From: CALLPQ01 sp039819545
Lineage (GTDB): Bacteria; Pseudomonadota; Alphaproteobacteria; Caulobacterales; Parvularculaceae
Reading direction: 5' to 3'
DNA length: 64,000 nucleotides
NCBI GenBank assembly: GCA_039819545.1
Contig: JBCBRS010000005.1
Location: forward strand, 1-64,000
The notes under the pieces were generated by a model. The model was given only the letters and a program-made list of their open reading frames with translations, searched no databases and was not told where the DNA came from. Of this stretch, positions 17,789 through 25,980 are shown in pieces (position 1 is the first letter of the stretch; every line of letters begins with the position of its first letter). A program made the position numbers and the translations under genes.

Positions 17789-19276
17789 ATGCAGGTTTCA
17801 TTTTCAAAAGCCGCGCTGCCAAAATCCGGCGCGATCATTGTGCCGGCTCTTGAAGGCCAGTTGAAAAATCCCGCCTTCGCTGAGTTGAACAAGGCCACCA
17901 AAGGGGCGCTGGAACGCGCGGCCAAAGCGGCTGATTTTGCCGGTAAAGAGGGCCAGCTTGCGGTGATCCCCGGGCCCACGGGGATCGACAATAATTATGT
18001 GGTGCTGATCGGTGGCGGCAAACCAGCGAGCTTTACCGCCCACACGGCCGAGCGGATCGGCGGTAGCGCCATCGCCAAGGTTATCGAGTTGCGCGAGAAA
18101 GCGGCCCTGTTTTTCATGAACGGCCTGACGGTCAAAGACTTCGACGATGATGCCTTGGCCGCGCATATGGCGTTCGGCGCCCGGCTCCGCAGCTACCGGT
18201 TCGATAAATATCGCACCACGCAGGAAAAGAGTGAGAAGCTCGCGCTGACCAAGATCGGGTTTTATCAGGCCGCGGGCGGTGCCAAGACAGCGTATGGCGA
18301 TCTTGATGCATTGGTAGAAGGGATTTTCCTGACCCGTGATCTCGTTTCTGAACCGGCCAATATTCTGTATCCGGAGAGCTTTGCGGATCGGTGCCGCGCG
18401 CTGGAAGACCTTGGCGTCAAGGTCAAGGTCCTTGGCGAAAAGGAAATGGAAAAGCTGGGCATGGGCTCGCTTCTGGGCGTTGGCCAGGGCTCCGTTCGCG
18501 AAAGCAAGATTGTCGCCATGGAATGGATGGGCGGCAAAAAAGGGGATGTGCCCACCTGTTTTGTGGGTAAAGGCGTAACCTTTGACACGGGCGGTATCTC
18601 CATCAAGCCAGCGGGCGGCATGGAAGACATGAAATGGGATATGGGCGGCGCCGGCGCGGTGACGGGCGCTATGGCGGCGCTTGCCGGACGCAAAGCCAAG
18701 GCAAATGTGGTCGGGGTTATCGGCCTTGTGGAAAATATGCCCGATGGCAATGCCCAACGCCCAGGCGATGTGGTGACTTCCATGAGCGGGAAAACCATTG
18801 AGGTCCTCAATACCGATGCCGAAGGCCGCCTTGTCCTCGCCGATGCGATTTGGTGGACGCAGGAAACCTATAAGCCCAAGACCGTCATCGATCTGGCAAC
18901 CCTGACCGGGGCAATCATCGTTTCTCTCGCCCACGAATTTGGCGGGCTTTTTGCCAATGATGATGATCTTGCGGAGGAATTGCTGGCCGTGGGCGAGGCG
19001 TCAGGCGATAAGCTTTGGCACATGCCGCTAACGAAAACCCACTATGATATGATCAAATCCCCGATTGCCGATATTAAAAATCTTGGCGGGCGCTGGGGCG
19101 GATCGTCCACCGCGGCCTCGTTTATCGGCAGCTTTATCAAAGATGGCGTTCGTTGGGCGCATCTTGATATTGCCGGCATGGCGTGGAGCGAGAAAGATAC
19201 CCCAACGATCCCCAAAGGCGGGGTAGGGTATGGCGTGCGTTTGCTCGACACCTATATTCGGACCCACGCGGAGTAA
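17789..19276 (+). CDS. pepA: Leucyl aminopeptidase (M17 family)
   Basis: Cytoplasmic hexameric zinc/manganese aminopeptidase that removes N-terminal residues from peptides; in some bacteria it also binds DNA. The 495-residue product shows the metal-site lysine and aspartate in VGKGVTFDTGGISIKP, the catalytic arginine in the M17 signature NTDAEGRLVLADA, and GAIIVSLAHEFGGLF beyond it. Length matches the family. It is followed after 10 bases by holC, a linkage seen in many proteobacteria, and is divergent from lptF. Confidence 0.96.
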   Translation: MQVSFSKAALPKSGAIIVPALEGQLKNPAFAELNKATKGALERAAKAADFAGKEGQLAVIPGPTGIDNNYVVLIGGGKPASFTAHTAERIGGSAIAKVIELREKAALFFMNGLTVKDFDDDALAAHMAFGARLRSYRFDKYRTTQEKSEKLALTKIGFYQAAGGAKTAYGDLDALVEGIFLTRDLVSEPANILYPESFADRCRALEDLGVKVKVLGEKEMEKLGMGSLLGVGQGSVRESKIVAMEWMGGKKGDVPTCFVGKGVTFDTGGISIKPAGGMEDMKWDMGGAGAVTGAMAALAGRKAKANVVGVIGLVENMPDGNAQRPGDVVTSMSGKTIEVLNTDAEGRLVLADAIWWTQETYKPKTVIDLATLTGAIIVSLAHEFGGLFANDDDLAEELLAVGEASGDKLWHMPLTKTHYDMIKSPIADIKNLGGRWGGSSTAASFIGSFIKDGVRWAHLDIAGMAWSEKDTPTIPKGGVGYGVRLLDTYIRTHAE

Positions 19277-19286
19277 GTAACGAACA

Positions 19287-19769
19287 ATGAGCGGTCCGGA
19301 GGTTCTGTTTTACCATCTTGAGCGCGCAACGCTTGAGACGGTTCTCCCGGAACTGTTGGAAAAGACCCGCGCGCGCGCATGGAAAGCCCTTGTGGTTGTG
19401 GGCGACGCGGTTCCCCTTGATGCGCTGGATATGACGCTGTGGACCTACCGCGAAGACAGTTTTCTGCCCCACGCCGCCGTGGCGGCAAGCGCGGACCCGG
19501 CGCGCGAACCCATCCTTCTGGATGATAGTACCCAAGCCATCAATACGCCCCCCAATGGGGCTGATGTGCTTTTCGTTGTTGGCGGTGCTGATGTCGCGCC
19601 CGACGCGTTCGCCGCCTTTACCCGTATCGTGGTGATCTTTGATGGCCGCGCGGAAGAAACCCTCAATCGGGCACGGGCCTATTGGAAAACGATCAAAGCC
19701 ACCAAGCCGCCGCTCAATTTGACCTATTGGCAACAGGGGGACGGGGGCCGTTGGGAGAAAAAAGCCTGA
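19287..19769 (+). CDS. holC: DNA polymerase III subunit chi
   Basis: A 160-residue HolC-family protein. Chi links the clamp-loader psi subunit to SSB on lagging-strand DNA. Visible family features are the N-terminal VLFYHLERATLETVLPELLEK, the EDSFLPHAA stretch, GADVLFVVGGADV and the RVVVIFDG-like IVVIFDGRAEETLNRARAYWK near the C-terminus. It follows pepA by 10 bases with only a weak ribosome site, so coupled expression is likely. Confidence 0.92.
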   Translation: MSGPEVLFYHLERATLETVLPELLEKTRARAWKALVVVGDAVPLDALDMTLWTYREDSFLPHAAVAASADPAREPILLDDSTQAINTPPNGADVLFVVGGADVAPDAFAAFTRIVVIFDGRAEETLNRARAYWKTIKATKPPLNLTYWQQGDGGRWEKKA

Positions 19770-19772
19770 CTG

Positions 19773-19791
19773 TCTCAAAGCCCCTTTGAGA
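19773..19791 (+). terminator. Hairpin after pepA-holC, possible terminator
   Basis: TCTCAAA at 19773-19779 pairs perfectly with TTTGAGA at 19785-19791 across a five-base loop. It begins four bases after the holC stop codon. The following ATTCTATTCT is T-rich but not a full T-run, so termination strength is uncertain. Confidence 0.45.
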
Positions 19792-20012
19792 ATTCTATTC
19801 TGACGGCCCGCACCTGTTTTTTTCTGCGCTTCCGGCACTCATAGACGCACTGTCCACGGCAGTCGGGTTCTGAAGAGAATCAATGTTGCCACGTCAAAAC
19901 GACTTTTCAACTGAATTCTAAAAGAAACCGTTTTCGCCGGATAAACGCGATTTTTGGCCAGACTTGACGACGGTGCAATGAAAGCGGAAGTTAAATCGAT
20001 TTGGGGATAGAT

Positions 20013-20450
20013 ATGAAAGAAAACGTATGCGGAATTAGAGTGGATTTCTGCCAAAAAAGATACGTCACCAATTTTTTTAGATTGGCGGTCTATTTTATGT
20101 GTTTTTTGTTTTCGGGAGGATGTTCAGCGGAGCCCTCTCGCCCGCTACAATTGGGTACGGATACAACTTACGCGGGTTACATTTCATCTGGCTCGAAGTT
20201 TGGTGTGAGGATTGGCGAAAGTCGACGGGTCGCAAATTCAAAGTTGGAAAAGAAATCTAAATTTTCGAACGAACGTCGCATATGTAGTTACCGCGTACAC
20301 GAACTGATTGGATGTGATCAAGGTACTAATCTCGACTACGAGTCATATAGAGTGCAGTGGCCGCTCCGAGATGGCACGATATTTGTCATTTATGAAAACT
20401 CTAAGGTTTTACGAATAGCGTGGGAATTTGATTATTTTGAGCGTATTTGA
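20013..20450 (+). CDS. Orphan hypothetical protein in an AT-rich patch
   Basis: A 145-residue protein of unknown family. ATG 20013 has GGGGA five bases upstream; a TTG at 20001 is the alternative. A hydrophobic stretch (FFRLAVYFMCFLFSGGC, roughly residues 20-37) ends in a cysteine. It could be a poor lipobox or simply a signal anchor; the leader is longer than usual and the -3 residue is not Leu. The body is basic in the middle (RRVANSKLEKKSK). The region 19.79-20.45 kb is clearly more AT-rich than its neighbours and uses different codons, which suggests horizontal acquisition. I do not recognise homologues. Confidence 0.5.
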   Translation: MKENVCGIRVDFCQKRYVTNFFRLAVYFMCFLFSGGCSAEPSRPLQLGTDTTYAGYISSGSKFGVRIGESRRVANSKLEKKSKFSNERRICSYRVHELIGCDQGTNLDYESYRVQWPLRDGTIFVIYENSKVLRIAWEFDYFERI

Positions 20451-20504
20451 AGCTCCGGTAAGCTCGCGCATTCGTCTGAGCCGCTTCGGCGAATGGGCTG
20501 GTGA

Positions 20505-22010
20505 TTAGCGGCCGTATTTTTCTACGCCCTTGCGGGCGAGCGCATCGGCTCTTTCATTGCCCGGATCGCCAGCGTGGCCTTTTACCCAGTGCCAAGTGAC
20601 AGTGTGGGTAGCGGCAAGCGCATCAAGCTCAATCCACAAGTCTTTATTCTTCACCGGTTTTTTCGAGGCTGTTTTCCAGCCATTGCGTTTCCAATTGGCC
20701 ATCCATTTGTTCAGGCCATCTTTCACATAGGTACTATCGGTATAAAGATCGATTTGCGCGCCGGGTGGTGCCGCCCGCAACGCTTCAATCGCCGCGGTCA
20801 GCTCCATGCGGTTGTTGGTTGTCTCCGGCTCACCCCCGCATAAGGTCCGGGGCTCAGTACCATCCATGATCAGCACGCCCCAGCCGCCGGGGCCGGGATT
20901 TCCTGAACAGGCGCCATCGGTGTAGATTTTCAGCATACTGGTTTTGTCTTTATGTTTCGCGATGGGGTTTGCTTGCGCTGTCGATTTGTTCCCTGCCGTC
21001 GCCGTCGCTGTCGCCATTGCAATCGTGCGCAAGGCGTCACCGGTCTCGGTAAGATAGTCCAGCCGCGCGATATACTCACCGGGATCTTTGACGCGGACCA
21101 CCGCGCCCGGCGTCTGGTGCAGCCAGTCATAGGCGCGGGTCAGTAAGAACCGTAACGCAGCGCCGCGGGCAAACAGGGGCAAGTAATCAGTTTCCGCAAC
21201 CGTCAGGGGGCGCACATTTTGGTAGGCGGTGAGAAGCCGGTTTGCCGCGGCTGGCGAAAAGCCGTGATCCTGATCAAAGCACCAGGCATTAATGCAGATG
21301 GAAAGGTCGTAGGCATAAAAATCAGTACACGCAAAATAAAAGTCAATAATCCCGGTGATCGTTCCCTTCGGGCCAAGCATCACATTGTCCGGAAAAAGAT
21401 CGGCATGAATGACGCCGGTGGGAAGGCCCTGCGTTGCATGGGCTGGCCATCTATCGACCAAGTCGATAAGCGAATCCTCAATCTTTGCGGCAAGCCCCGG
21501 CGCAATCTTGTTCAACGCTGCGTCGGTGCAGCGGCCCGCCAGCGCCCGCCAACCGTCGATTGACAGAGCGTTGGGCCGCATCTTGTCAAACCCATCCATG
21601 GCAAGGTGCATCCTTGCCAATATGTCACCAAGCGCGCCGCAATCATCCTCACTGGGATCATCTGGACTGATCCCCGGCACGAAGGAGATCAGGGCCGCAG
21701 GTTTGTCCTTTAATGTTTGGAGAGTAGCGCCGTTCCTGTCGGCAATGGGCAGAGCGGCCGGCAATCCGGCAGCCGCAAGATGGGCCATTACCTCTAGAAA
21801 AAACGGTAAATCATCAGGGTTCACCCTTTTTTCGTATAGGGTGAGAATGGCCTTGGCTTGCGTTGTTTCCACGAGATAGTTGGTGTTTTCGACACCCTCG
21901 GCAATGCCTTTGAAGCTGACCGGTGTGCCCAGATCATAGCGGTCAAGGAACGCTCTTAACGAGCCATCATCCACTGGCGTATAAACGGCCACGTTATGGT
22001 CCTTTTTCAT
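20505..22010 (-). CDS. thrB-rnhA: Homoserine kinase (ThrB-II) fused to ribonuclease HI
   Basis: One 501-codon frame encodes two enzymes. Residues 1 to about 325 are the aminoglycoside-phosphotransferase-fold homoserine kinase of alphaproteobacteria (GVENTNYLVET, catalytic GVIHADLFPDNVML, metal-binding IIDFYFAC), which makes O-phosphohomoserine for threonine synthesis. From about residue 359 the frame is a complete RNase HI: YTDGACSGNPGPGGWG, MELTAAIEAL, LYTDSTYVKDG and NERADALAR supply the D-E-D-D active site. The linker is Ala/Thr-rich (ATATATAG) and has no stop. An internal ATG at 20936 could start RnhA alone (about 143 aa) but lacks a convincing ribosome site. ispH lies 59 bases upstream. 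Confidence 0.88.
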   Translation of the reverse strand: MKKDHNVAVYTPVDDGSLRAFLDRYDLGTPVSFKGIAEGVENTNYLVETTQAKAILTLYEKRVNPDDLPFFLEVMAHLAAAGLPAALPIADRNGATLQTLKDKPAALISFVPGISPDDPSEDDCGALGDILARMHLAMDGFDKMRPNALSIDGWRALAGRCTDAALNKIAPGLAAKIEDSLIDLVDRWPAHATQGLPTGVIHADLFPDNVMLGPKGTITGIIDFYFACTDFYAYDLSICINAWCFDQDHGFSPAAANRLLTAYQNVRPLTVAETDYLPLFARGAALRFLLTRAYDWLHQTPGAVVRVKDPGEYIARLDYLTETGDALRTIAMATATATAGNKSTAQANPIAKHKDKTSMLKIYTDGACSGNPGPGGWGVLIMDGTEPRTLCGGEPETTNNRMELTAAIEALRAAPPGAQIDLYTDSTYVKDGLNKWMANWKRNGWKTASKKPVKNKDLWIELDALAATHTVTWHWVKGHAGDPGNERADALARKGVEKYGR

Positions 22011-22069
22011 TTAGAGGGGCCGCAGCACGGTTCAGGAACACCACAAAGAGGTGAGGCCAGGTCGGGGCT

Positions 22070-23095
22070 TTACGCGTTATGGGCAACGGGCATTTTGAAC
22101 GTCACCGCTTCTTGTGCAACCTCCAGCGTATCAATGGCCAGTGCATAGCGTTTGGACAGCGCCAACAAGAACTCTTCCACCAGATCTTCGGGCGCCGAGG
22201 CACCGGCGCTGATGGCAAGCCGTTTTAATCCGCGCAGGAGCGACCAGTCAAAGCTCGACGCATCGTCCGTTAGGACCGCATTTTGCGCGCCCGCCTCGCG
22301 TGCCACCTCAACCATGCGTTTTGAGTTTGAGGAGGTTGCCGACCCGATGACGATCACGAGCTCTTTGTCCGGCGAGATTGCCTTAATCGCATCTTGCCGA
22401 TTGGACGTCGCGTAGCAAATATCCGCTTTTGCCGGGCTGACGATATCGGGGAACCGCGATTTCAGGGTTGCGATAATATCCGTTGTTTCATCAACCGATA
22501 GCGTCGTTTGCGTTACATAGGCGAGCGGCGCTTCAGGAAAGCGCATGGTTTCGGCCTGCTCTACCGTTTCCACAAGGCTCATTTCCGTATCATCAACCTG
22601 CCCTTGCGTGCCCACAACTTCCTGGTGCCCATCATGGCCGATCAGGATAATGTGGTAGCCTTTTTCGGCAAGGCGTTTGGCGCGGTTATGCACCTTGCTC
22701 ACCAGCGGGCAGGTGGCATCGATAGAGGTCATACCCCGCGCATTGATGGTGTCATGCACACGGGCCGGGGAGCCATGGGCGGACAGGATAATGGGGCGAT
22801 CCGAGGGCGCGTCTTCCATGTCTTCGATAAAAATCGCGCCCATGCGCTTGAGACGCTCCACCACATGAACATTGTGAACAATTTCGTGGCGCACATAAAC
22901 GGGCGCGCCAAACCGACAAAGCGCTTCTTCCACCGCCCGGATCGCCCGCTCGACACCAGCGCAAAACCCGCGCGGGGCGGCCAGCGTCACCTCAAGCGGC
23001 GGGTGGTCCGCCGTGGTCGGTGCGACGCTATCGGTGTCTGGGCTTGTGGGGCTGGTGATCATGGGGCTCGGGTCTTCGGTCATGGAATGGCGCAA
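22070..23095 (-). CDS. ispH: 4-hydroxy-3-methylbut-2-enyl diphosphate reductase
   Basis: IspH is the [4Fe-4S] enzyme that makes IPP and DMAPP in the last step of the MEP isoprenoid pathway. The 341-residue protein has the three cluster cysteines in context (PRGFCAGVERAI, SIDATCPLVSKVH, DICYATSNRQDAI), the substrate-binding YVRHEIVHN and ILSAHGSPARVH, and SSNSKRMVEVA. The N-terminus carries about 35 extra Thr/Pro/Asp-rich residues, so a later start is possible. The order ispH-thrB-rnhA is typical of alphaproteobacteria. Confidence 0.95.
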   Translation of the reverse strand: MRHSMTEDPSPMITSPTSPDTDSVAPTTADHPPLEVTLAAPRGFCAGVERAIRAVEEALCRFGAPVYVRHEIVHNVHVVERLKRMGAIFIEDMEDAPSDRPIILSAHGSPARVHDTINARGMTSIDATCPLVSKVHNRAKRLAEKGYHIILIGHDGHQEVVGTQGQVDDTEMSLVETVEQAETMRFPEAPLAYVTQTTLSVDETTDIIATLKSRFPDIVSPAKADICYATSNRQDAIKAISPDKELVIVIGSATSSNSKRMVEVAREAGAQNAVLTDDASSFDWSLLRGLKRLAISAGASAPEDLVEEFLLALSKRYALAIDTLEVAQEAVTFKMPVAHNA

Positions 23096-23304
23096 TTTTC
23101 TAGTGGGCGGTGATGCGCCCGCATTCGGGCGAAATGGTGACGAAGGTCAATACGGACCGTAAACAACAAATAGAGTGCATTGCGCCGACGCGGGCATCCG
23201 GCTACGACAGGCGCCTAGCATTCGCAAGGTGCCAAGGCGACGCCGTGGTTGTCCGCCAGCACCACTTTGTCTAGTGAACATAGGAGCTTAGCGGGACCGT
23301 GCCC

Positions 23305-23859
23305 ATGCGTTTATTGTCACTTATCGCCGCATCCGTGGTGGCCCTGGTTGGTCTCACCGGATGCGAATCATCAAAAGCCCGCAGCGAGCGGAACCCCGCG
23401 CCCTGTCCCAACGTCATAGTCTTAAATGACGCGGCCCGCTTCGTGACGTTTGATGGCGCTCAAACCCTTGATCAAGTTGCCTGGTCCGGGGAGATCACGG
23501 ATGTGCGCTACACGTGCCGCTATTTTGAGGGCAGCCCCATTTCTGGCGCGCTCGAGGTTGATTTTGCCCTGGGCCGGGGCCCGGCGGCGCAATCAACGCG
23601 CAATGATGTCACCTATTTTGTGGCGGTAACGCGCAAGGACCGGGAGGTTATCGCCCGGGAAGAATTTACCATGCAGGCCAATTTCAATGGCGCGCGGACG
23701 CGGCTCGGTCTGCGGGAAAAAATCAACGATCTCGTCATCCCCCGGGCAAGCGAAAAGACCAGTGGGCTGAACTTTGAAATCGTTATTGGCTTCGTACTGG
23801 AGCGTGACCAGGTTTTGTATAATCGATCCGGCAAGAGCCTCAAATTTCCCAATCTGTAA
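23305..23859 (+). CDS. Hypothetical lipoprotein
   Basis: 184 residues from ATG 23305 (a GTG at 23299 is alternative). A short signal peptide with a strong lipobox (VALVGLTGC) indicates an Lgt substrate anchored in the outer or inner membrane by a cysteine near residue 23. The mature part contains a second and third cysteine (PAPCPN, RYTCRYFEG) that might pair, an R-rich GARTRLGLREKINDLV, and a C-terminal IVIGFVLERDQVLYN. No domain is recognised. It lies 80 bases upstream of argS on the same strand. Confidence 0.72.
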   Translation: MRLLSLIAASVVALVGLTGCESSKARSERNPAPCPNVIVLNDAARFVTFDGAQTLDQVAWSGEITDVRYTCRYFEGSPISGALEVDFALGRGPAAQSTRNDVTYFVAVTRKDREVIAREEFTMQANFNGARTRLGLREKINDLVIPRASEKTSGLNFEIVIGFVLERDQVLYNRSGKSLKFPNL

Positions 23860-23939
23860 GTCGAACCCTTTGATCGCGAAGGGGTGCTTGTTCCCGCAAT
23901 TGTCCCTTCGGCAAAATCGCTAGACGCTATCTGTTTATC

Positions 23940-25721
23940 ATGACCCTGCTGGATGATCTATCTGCCCGTGTGGGCGCAGCCTTTGCGGCGGAAGGGCTGG
24001 AGCCCGACCTGGGAAAAGTGCGCGTTTCCGATCGCCCTGACCTTGCACAGTTTCAGTGCAATGGCGCGCTGGCCGCCGCCAAACAACAAAATCGTAACCC
24101 CCGGGAGATCGCGGGGCAACTGGCTGACCGTCTGCAGGCAGAGGAAATCTTCCGTGAGGTAACTATTGCCGGGCCGGGATTTTTGAACCTTGCTTTGTCT
24201 GACGCCTTTCTGGCCGACCGACTTTGCTCGCAGTCAAGGGGCACCGAGGCGCAAAAGGAAAACGGTGCCGTTTGGCAGGTCAATCCCGCGGAGAAAATAG
24301 TCCTCGATTATGGCGGGCCTAATGTGGCCAAACCTCTGCATGTGGGCCATCTGCGCGCAGCGATTATCGGGGAAAGCCTGAAACGGCTCTTTCGGTATGT
24401 GGGACACACGGTCATTGGCGATGTGCATTTCGGGGACTGGGGCCTACAGATGGGTCAACTCATCAGTGAGCTTGAAAACCGCGAGCCGGCATTGCCCTAT
24501 TTTGATACCGATAAAACCGATGGGTACCCGGACGAGTCCCCGGTGACCCTGGCCGATCTGGAAGCGATGTATCCGGTCGCGTCCGCTGCCTGTAAAACCG
24601 ATCCCGAACGCCGGGCGGTGGCACAAAAGGCAACGTTCGACCTGCAAGCTGGGCGGCCTGGCTATCGCGCCCTGTGGCAGCACTTTGTTGCGATATCGCG
24701 GGCGGCCATCGAGGCAGAGTATGACGATCTCGCCGTTACCTTTGACTGGTGGAAGGGCGAATCGGACGCTCATCCGCAAATCGACCCCATGGTCAGTGAT
24801 TTGCGGGCTAAAAACCTTGCTGAGGATAGCGACGGCGCCGTAATCGTCCGGGTTAAGCGCGAGACGGACCGCAAAGACGTGCCACCGGTTATGCTGGTCA
24901 CGTCGGAGGGCAGTGCCGGTTACCACACCACGGATATCGCCACGATCATCGACCGCAAGGAGGCTGCCGGGCCCGACCGGATGATCTATGTGGTGGACCA
25001 GCGACAGGCGCTGCACTTTGAACAGGTCTTCCGGGCGGCGCATATGGCCGGCTATTTCCCCGAGACCCACCTTGAGCATCTGGGCTTTGGCACCATGAAC
25101 GGCAAAGACGGCAAGCCCTTCAAAACCCGCGAGGGCGGCGTCCTAAAACTGCGCGACATGATCGATATGGTGACCGATAAAGCCCGCGAGCGCATCGAGG
25201 CGTCTGGCATGGGCAAAGGCGAAGAGGCCGCAACCATCGATGACATTGCCCACAAAGTTGGAATTGCCGCGCTAAAGTTCGCTGATCTTTCGAACCCGCG
25301 CACCTCCGATTATGTTTTTGATCTTGATCGGTTTACCGCCTTTGAAGGAAAAACGGGGCCTTATCTGCTTTATGCCAGTGTTCGTATTCGCTCCATGTTG
25401 GCCAAAGCGGATCCTACGGGCGAGACCGCCCAATCAGGACCTTTCCAGCTGGCCGCTGAGGAGGAACGCGAGCTTGCCCTAAGCCTTTTGAAATTTGACG
25501 AATCGCTGCGCCTGGCTGTGGAAAAACGCATGCCCCACATCATCGCAGAGCACGCGTACGGGCTCGCGCAGGCCTTCTCGCGTTTTTACACCAATTGCCG
25601 GGTCAATGATGAGCCGAATAAGAGCGTGCGCGCCAGCCGCATTAAACTCGCTGCAGCGGCCGGCGAACAACTTGATCAAGCCCTTGATTTGCTTGGCATA
25701 AGCGTGCCGACACGGATGTAG
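23940..25721 (+). CDS. argS: Arginyl-tRNA synthetase
   Basis: Class I aminoacyl-tRNA synthetase that charges tRNA-Arg. The 593-residue product has the N-terminal Arg_tRNA_synt_N additional domain, the HIGH-type motif HVGHLRAAIIGE inside the GGPNVAKPLHVGHLR signature, GDVHFGDWGLQMGQLI, and the late ASRIKLAAAAGEQLDQALDLLGI typical of the DALR anticodon-binding end. The KMSK position reads FKTREGG, as expected for an ArgS lacking canonical KMSK. The usual alphaproteobacterial neighbours (SPOR protein, nagZ) are absent; a TonB receptor follows instead. Confidence 0.97.
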   Translation: MTLLDDLSARVGAAFAAEGLEPDLGKVRVSDRPDLAQFQCNGALAAAKQQNRNPREIAGQLADRLQAEEIFREVTIAGPGFLNLALSDAFLADRLCSQSRGTEAQKENGAVWQVNPAEKIVLDYGGPNVAKPLHVGHLRAAIIGESLKRLFRYVGHTVIGDVHFGDWGLQMGQLISELENREPALPYFDTDKTDGYPDESPVTLADLEAMYPVASAACKTDPERRAVAQKATFDLQAGRPGYRALWQHFVAISRAAIEAEYDDLAVTFDWWKGESDAHPQIDPMVSDLRAKNLAEDSDGAVIVRVKRETDRKDVPPVMLVTSEGSAGYHTTDIATIIDRKEAAGPDRMIYVVDQRQALHFEQVFRAAHMAGYFPETHLEHLGFGTMNGKDGKPFKTREGGVLKLRDMIDMVTDKARERIEASGMGKGEEAATIDDIAHKVGIAALKFADLSNPRTSDYVFDLDRFTAFEGKTGPYLLYASVRIRSMLAKADPTGETAQSGPFQLAAEEERELALSLLKFDESLRLAVEKRMPHIIAEHAYGLAQAFSRFYTNCRVNDEPNKSVRASRIKLAAAAGEQLDQALDLLGISVPTRM

Positions 25722-25811
25722 TTCTGACACTGTGTCGCCGACTTATGAAACCATCCGAGCGCTGATGGTCTTCCCGTGCGGTCATTTTTTGTCTCGAAAC
25801 TCGGGCGTTGT

Positions 25812-25838
25812 GCGGGTGCAATATAATTGCAACACCGC
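25812..25838 (+). promoter_or_regulatory. Dyad centred on a perfect TATAAT upstream of the TonB receptor
   Basis: TGCAAT (25817-25822), ATA, ATTGCA (25826-25831) form a perfect 15-base palindrome, flanked by GCGG (25812-25815) and CCGC (25835-25838). A perfect -10 hexamer TATAAT lies at 25822-25827 inside the dyad, but no good -35 is seen at 16-18 bases. The site is about 150 bases upstream of the receptor start. A second small dyad, GATAA-N7-TTATC, lies at 25862-25878. A repressor or activator operator is possible. Confidence 0.4.
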
Positions 25839-25980
25839 ATCATGGACCTCCATTCCCGACCGATAAATATCTCTTATCCAGCGCGACTGTCACATAGCTG
25901 AAACATGCAAAGCGTAGGGCGACGCCGTGTCGGGCAAGCACATGGCCTGCGCGTTTGAATTCTCACCTAGGGGTTATCTG

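Noticed and set aside
17804..18934. 376-codon open frame antisense to pepA
   Set aside because: It mirrors the coding strand of a clear pepA in a GC-rich gene, has no domain resemblance or ribosome site, and is the product of biased third positions.
19137..19838. 233-codon minus-strand frame across pepA/holC
   Set aside because: Antisense to two well-supported genes and running through their junction; no support of its own.
25722..25980. Possible riboswitch (cobalamin or similar) before the TonB receptor
   Set aside because: The 259-base leader lacks recognisable B12-box or other aptamer core sequences; only small dyads are present.
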